From the NCBI GenBank assembly GCA_019247255.1, contig JAFAPJ010000673.1:1-10019 (forward strand): 10,019 bases of DNA. Direction: 5' to 3'. The stretch comes from Methylobacteriaceae bacterium (GTDB taxonomy: Bacteria; Pseudomonadota; Alphaproteobacteria; Rhizobiales; Beijerinckiaceae). Position 1 is the stretch's first letter; every line of letters starts with the position of its first letter. The position numbers were made by a program, and so were the translations under genes. Of the stretch, positions 7,667-10,019 are shown in pieces. The notes beneath the pieces were generated by a model. That model did no database searches and was not told the origin of the DNA. It saw only the letters and a program-made list of their open reading frames with translations.

Positions 7667-7674
7667 ACCTCCTT
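7667..7674 (-). promoter_or_regulatory. strong Shine-Dalgarno site that fixes the start of the small exported protein
   Basis: AAGGAGGT ends four bases before the GTG at 7662. It is the strongest ribosome binding site in the window, where most other genes rely on weak sites or on coupling. It argues against the longer frame starting at 7719. Confidence 0.75.
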
Positions 7675-7689
7675 CGGGTACGCCTTCCT

Positions 7690-7715
7690 AACGCGGAGGG
7701 CGCGAGGCAAGTTCA
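7690..7715 (-). promoter_or_regulatory. possible EcfG-type promoter for the small exported protein gene
   Basis: On the minus strand TGAAC (7715-7711), a 17-base spacer and CGTT (7693-7690) approximate the EcfG consensus GGAAC-N16/17-CGTT, with one mismatch in the -35 element. The predicted transcript start falls about ten bases before the AAGGAGGT site, a sensible leader. It begins at the last codons of moaE. The match is short and made by eye. Confidence 0.35.
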
Positions 7716-8171
7716 TCACTCCCAGCGACGCTCCGCCAGCGCGTCCGTCGTGCTCGCCTCGACCCAGGGCCCGAGCCCGCCGCCCTGCAGATGTTCCCGT
7801 TTCCAGAACGGCGCACGCGTTTTCAAAAAGTCCATGATGAAGGTGGTGGCTTCGAGCGCGGCGCCGCGATGGCCGGCCGCCGTCGCCACGAGCACGATCC
7901 GCTCGCCCGGCTGGAGGAGACCGAAGCGATGGATCACGGTCGCGCCGAGGAGGTCGAACCGGGAGGCCGCCTCGGCGACCACGCGCTCGATCTCGGCCTC
8001 GGCCATCCCGGGGTAATGCTCGAGCTCAAGGCCCGCGAGACGCCCGCCCTCCGACCGGCACAGGCCGACGAAGCTCGCGACCGCCCCGACGTCGCCGGCG
8101 CTCACCGCGAGGGCGTCGAGCTCGGCCGCGACATCGAAATCCTCGCGCTGGACGCTGAGGACCGGGGTCAC
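7716..8171 (-). CDS. moaE: molybdopterin synthase catalytic subunit MoaE
   Basis: Transfers sulfur from the MoaD thiocarboxylate to precursor Z (cyclic pyranopterin monophosphate), making molybdopterin in the cytosol. The 151-residue length is normal. Family marks are VGAVASFVGLCRS at 28-40, LEHYPGMAE at 50-58, HRFG at 81-84, HRGAALEA at 101-108 and LKTRAPFWKRE at 116-126. K117 and K124 correspond to the active-site lysines of E. coli MoaE (K119, K126). The start is GTG at 8171, five bases after the moaD stop, with no clear ribosome binding site, so translation probably depends on moaD. The product should serve molybdoenzymes of the cell, including the hydroxylase encoded about 500 bases further along the same strand. 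Confidence 0.95.
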   Translation of the reverse strand: MTPVLSVQREDFDVAAELDALAVSAGDVGAVASFVGLCRSEGGRLAGLELEHYPGMAEAEIERVVAEAASRFDLLGATVIHRFGLLQPGERIVLVATAAGHRGAALEATTFIMDFLKTRAPFWKREHLQGGGLGPWVEASTTDALAERRWE

Positions 8172-8176
8172 GGGCG

Positions 8177-8428
8177 TCAGCCGCCGGTCATCGGCGGAAA
8201 GAAGGCGACCTCGCGCGCCCCGGCGAGCGGGCTGTCCGGCGGCACGTGGCGCCGGTCGAGGGCGGCCCGCACCACGCCCCGGTTCGCGAAGGCGTCGGCA
8301 TAGCCCTCGCCGCGCGCGCTCAGCCAGCCGATGAGATCCTGCACGGTCGCGACGCCCTCCGGCAGCTCGACCTCCTCGCCCGGCCGGCCGACCCGCTCGC
8401 GCACCCAGGAGAAATAGACGATCTTCAC
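8177..8428 (-). CDS. moaD: molybdopterin synthase sulfur carrier subunit MoaD
   Basis: Ubiquitin-like sulfur carrier of 83 residues, the usual size. The C-terminal Gly-Gly, in FFPPMTGG, is adenylated and converted to a thiocarboxylate that MoaE uses. The N-terminal strand MKIVYFSWVRERVG and the helix VATVQDLIGWL fit the beta-grasp fold. The start is GTG at 8428, which overlaps the pgsA stop in the four-base GTGA at 8425-8428; GAGG lies a few bases upstream inside pgsA. Order and coupling with moaE give the complete MPT synthase. Confidence 0.95.
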   Translation of the reverse strand: MKIVYFSWVRERVGRPGEEVELPEGVATVQDLIGWLSARGEGYADAFANRGVVRAALDRRHVPPDSPLAGAREVAFFPPMTGG

Positions 8429-9027
8429 CGCGCCTCGGGCCCCGTCGCGTGGTGGATGCCGATCTTCAGGTAATCCCATCCCGTATAGATGGTGAGCGCG
8501 GCCGCGATCCACAGGAGCGCGATCCCGATCTCGAGCGTGGCGGGCAGGATCGGCTGCCCGGCCGGACCGGCGATCAGGAAGCCGATCGCGACGAGCTGGA
8601 AGCCCGTCTTCCATTTCGCCACGCGGGAGACCGGCATGCCGACCCGGAGCTCGGCCAGGTACTCGCGCAGGCCCGAGACCAGGACCTCCCGGCACAGGAT
8701 GATGATGGCGGCCCAGAGCGAGACGCCGGCGATGACGCCGTCGGCCGCGAGCATCAGCAGGCAGGCCGAGACGAGCAGCTTGTCGGCGATCGGGTCGAGC
8801 ATGCGCCCGAGCATCGATTGCTGGGCGAAGGCGCGGGCGAAATAGCCGTCGAAATAATCCGTGATGGCGGCGCCCACGAACAGGATGAGCGCGGCCCAGC
8901 GCGCCCAGGTCTCGTGCGGCCAGAAGAGCAGTCCCGCCACGGCCGGCACGGCCGCGACCCGGGCATAGGTCAGGATGTTCGGGAGCGTGAACGCCTGAGA
9001 CCGCCGGAGGGGAGCCGCGAGGGTCAT
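8425..9027 (-). CDS. pgsA: CDP-diacylglycerol-glycerol-3-phosphate 3-phosphatidyltransferase
   Basis: Inner-membrane enzyme that joins CDP-diacylglycerol and glycerol-3-phosphate to give phosphatidylglycerophosphate, the committed step to phosphatidylglycerol and cardiolipin. The 200-residue protein holds the full CDP-alcohol phosphotransferase motif D(x)2DG(x)2AR(x)8G(x)3D(x)3D, with D57, D60, G61, A64, R65, G74, D78 and D82. Hydrophobic segments lie at about 22-38, 42-58, 83-118, 145-160 and 165-183. The opening LPNILTYARVAAVPAV is typical of PgsA. ATG 9027 has no strong ribosome binding site, so the exact start is moderately sure. It heads the pgsA-moaD-moaE unit. From memory, uvrC usually lies upstream of this trio in rhizobia; here an aminotransferase does. 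Confidence 0.93.
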   Translation of the reverse strand: MTLAAPLRRSQAFTLPNILTYARVAAVPAVAGLLFWPHETWARWAALILFVGAAITDYFDGYFARAFAQQSMLGRMLDPIADKLLVSACLLMLAADGVIAGVSLWAAIIILCREVLVSGLREYLAELRVGMPVSRVAKWKTGFQLVAIGFLIAGPAGQPILPATLEIGIALLWIAAALTIYTGWDYLKIGIHHATGPEAR

Positions 9028-9066
9028 AGGCCGGCAGGAAGCATGGGGGTGGGGGAGGGGTCAACC

Positions 9067-9090
9067 GCGCGCGAGGCCGCCGCCGCGCGC
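9067..9090 (-). terminator. GC hairpin after the aminotransferase stop
   Basis: GCGCGCG and CGCGCGC form a seven-base stem around a ten-base loop, about nine bases past the aminotransferase stop. No T-run follows, so terminator function is doubtful; alternating GC of this kind also arises by chance in such DNA. It lies in the 71-base gap before pgsA, which otherwise shows only a C-rich run. Confidence 0.25.
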
Positions 9091-9098
9091 CGTCGCTT

Positions 9099-9884
9099 TC
9101 AGGCGGCTCGACGGACGACGCCTCCGAGCCGGTCGAGCGCCGCGTCGAGGGTCGCGCCGCGCTTCGCGAAGCAGAAGCGCACGACGTTGCGCACCGCGCC
9201 CTCCGCGTAGAAGGCCGAGACCGGGATCGCCGCGACCCCGTGGTCGAGCACGAGCCGGCGGCAGAAGGCGACGTCGTCCTCTTCGCCCAGAGCTCCGATG
9301 TCGATGTTGACGAAATACGTTCCCTCGGCCGGGATCACCCGAAAGCCGAGCGCTTCGAGACCGCTCGTGAAGCGGTCGCGCGACCTGGCGAGGTCGCGCC
9401 GCAGCCCCTCGAAATAGCCGTCCTCCTTCGCGAGCCCGTAGGCGACGGCGGCCTGCAGGTTCGGGGGCGTCGTGAAGGTCAGGAACTGGTGCGCCTTGGC
9501 CAGGACCTTGAGAAGAGGCGGGGCCGCGCAGACGAAGCCCACCTTCCAGCCCGTCAGGTTGAAGATCTTGCCGGCCGAGCCGACCTTCACGGTGCGCTCC
9601 CGCATGCCCGGGAAAGCGATCAGCGGGCGATGGCGCCGCCCGTCGAAGACGACGTGCTCCCAGACCTCGTCGCAGAGGGCGACCGCGTCGAAGCGCTCGC
9701 AGAACCGCGCGAGGAGCGCGAGGTCCTCGTCCGGAAAGATCGTGGCGGTCGGGTTCAGCGGGTTGTTGAGGAGCGCGACCTTCGTGCGCGGCGAGAACGC
9801 CGCGGCGAGCGCCTCCTCCGTCAGGCGGAAATGCGGCGGCTGCAGCGTCACGAAGCGCGGCACGCCGCCGGCCCGGCGCACGAG
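9099..9884 (-). CDS. class I/II PLP-dependent aminotransferase, N-terminal third missing
   Basis: About 262 residues of a fold-type I aminotransferase, normally 380-395 long. Present are NNPLNPTATIF (substrate/PLP loop), CDEVWEHVVF with the PLP-binding aspartate, SAGKIFNLTGWKVG whose lysine (codon 9569-9567) carries PLP, HQFLTFTTPP, and VVRFCFAK with the carboxylate-binding arginine. The SAGK and HQF segments resemble the YbdL/kynurenine aminotransferase group, so an alpha-keto acid aminotransferase of that clade is likely; the substrate is not readable. Family-like sequence begins at LVRRAGGVPRF and stops abruptly at about 9884. The open frame continues to an ATG at 9923, but those first 13 codons are the reverse complement of another gene and should not be taken as a real N-terminus. 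Lacking the N-terminal region, this copy should not be functional as drawn. Confidence 0.85.
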   Translation of the reverse strand, partial: LVRRAGGVPRFVTLQPPHFRLTEEALAAAFSPRTKVALLNNPLNPTATIFPDEDLALLARFCERFDAVALCDEVWEHVVFDGRRHRPLIAFPGMRERTVKVGSAGKIFNLTGWKVGFVCAAPPLLKVLAKAHQFLTFTTPPNLQAAVAYGLAKEDGYFEGLRRDLARSRDRFTSGLEALGFRVIPAEGTYFVNIDIGALGEEDDVAFCRRLVLDHGVAAIPVSAFYAEGAVRNVVRFCFAKRGATLDAALDRLGGVVRRAA

Positions 9885-10019
9885 GGCCGTGCTCCTCAAC
9901 AACCCGCTCAACCCGAGCGCCACGATGTTCTCCCGCGCGGACCTGGAGCTGCTGGCGGGCTTCTGCCGCCGCCACGACGCGGTCGCGATCTGCGACGAGG
10001 TCTGGGAGCACGTCGTCTT
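9645..10019. repeat. imperfect inverted repeat made of two aminotransferase segments
   Basis: The minus-strand segment 9788-9645 and the plus-strand segment 9877-10019 encode the same part of an aminotransferase in opposite directions, with 88 bases between. Hand alignment gives about 82% identity over 135 bases and 35 of 48 residues identical. The last 15 bases (encoding EHVVF and flanks) are identical. The right arm is cut by the window edge. Confidence 0.9.
9877..10019 (+). CDS. fragment of a second aminotransferase, both ends missing
   Basis: The plus strand codes RTRAVLLNNPLNPSATMF, then LELLAGFCRRHDAVAICDEV and WEHVVF up to the edge, without a stop. This is the central PLP-binding region of a class I/II aminotransferase. 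It is homologous to, but clearly different from, the minus-strand copy (for example SRAD against PDED, RRH against ERF). Coding-type substitutions show that it was a real gene. No start, ribosome binding site or N-terminal domain precedes it; upstream bases belong to the opposite-strand gene. It continues beyond 10019. Confidence 0.85.

Noticed and set aside
9885..9923. N-terminal 13 residues of a 274-residue aminotransferase starting at ATG 9923
   Set aside because: These bases are the reverse complement of the plus-strand aminotransferase coding sequence, so this start is an accident of the junction.
9645..10019. Insertion sequence or transposon ends
   Set aside because: The inverted arms code for aminotransferase with amino-acid-level conservation, and no transposase or target duplication is visible.

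Overview
The window is very GC-rich, with most gene starts coupled or tightly packed. Its gene families are typical of alphaproteobacteria: the DNA-ligase-associated repair cluster, a PRC-barrel protein ending in an aromatic tail, and pgsA-moaD-moaE. I infer a member of the Hyphomicrobiales (Methylobacteriaceae/Beijerinckiaceae-like). This rests on gene content and composition, not on a marker gene. Almost everything is on the minus strand; only a PRC-barrel gene and a fragment at the right edge are on the plus strand.

Layout, left to right. (1) Positions 1-2740, minus strand: an ATP-dependent DNA ligase, cut by the left edge close to its C-terminus, is translationally coupled to an upstream MBL-fold DNA-ligase-associated exonuclease. 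This is half of a known four-gene bacterial repair cluster; the Lhr-type helicase and metallophosphoesterase may lie beyond position 1. (2) 2788-3224, minus: a small exported DUF4431-like protein broken by a one-base frameshift. (3) 3335-3748, plus: a PRC-barrel protein with a possible general-stress (EcfG-type) promoter. (4) 3752-7219, minus: a form II CoxL/xanthine-dehydrogenase-type molybdenum hydroxylase large subunit without its usual partner subunits, followed closely by azlC and azlD. (5) 7348-9027, minus: pgsA, moaD and moaE (phosphatidylglycerol synthesis and molybdopterin synthase), then a small exported protein of unknown function with its own strong ribosome binding site and a second possible EcfG-type promoter. 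(6) 9099-10019: a PLP-dependent aminotransferase on the minus strand that lacks its N-terminal third. It meets, head to head, the middle of a second, different aminotransferase on the plus strand.

How the genes relate: ligase and exonuclease form a DNA-repair module. MoaD and MoaE make the pterin dithiolene that a molybdenum hydroxylase needs, so the hydroxylase and its cofactor genes lie on the same strand within about 1 kb, although pgsA-moaDE is a common arrangement and the link may be incidental. I see no clearly new defence system, mobile element, CRISPR array or RNA gene. The most unusual structure is the inverted aminotransferase junction near 9880, either a real rearrangement or an assembly chimera. 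No gap between genes exceeds 300 bases.
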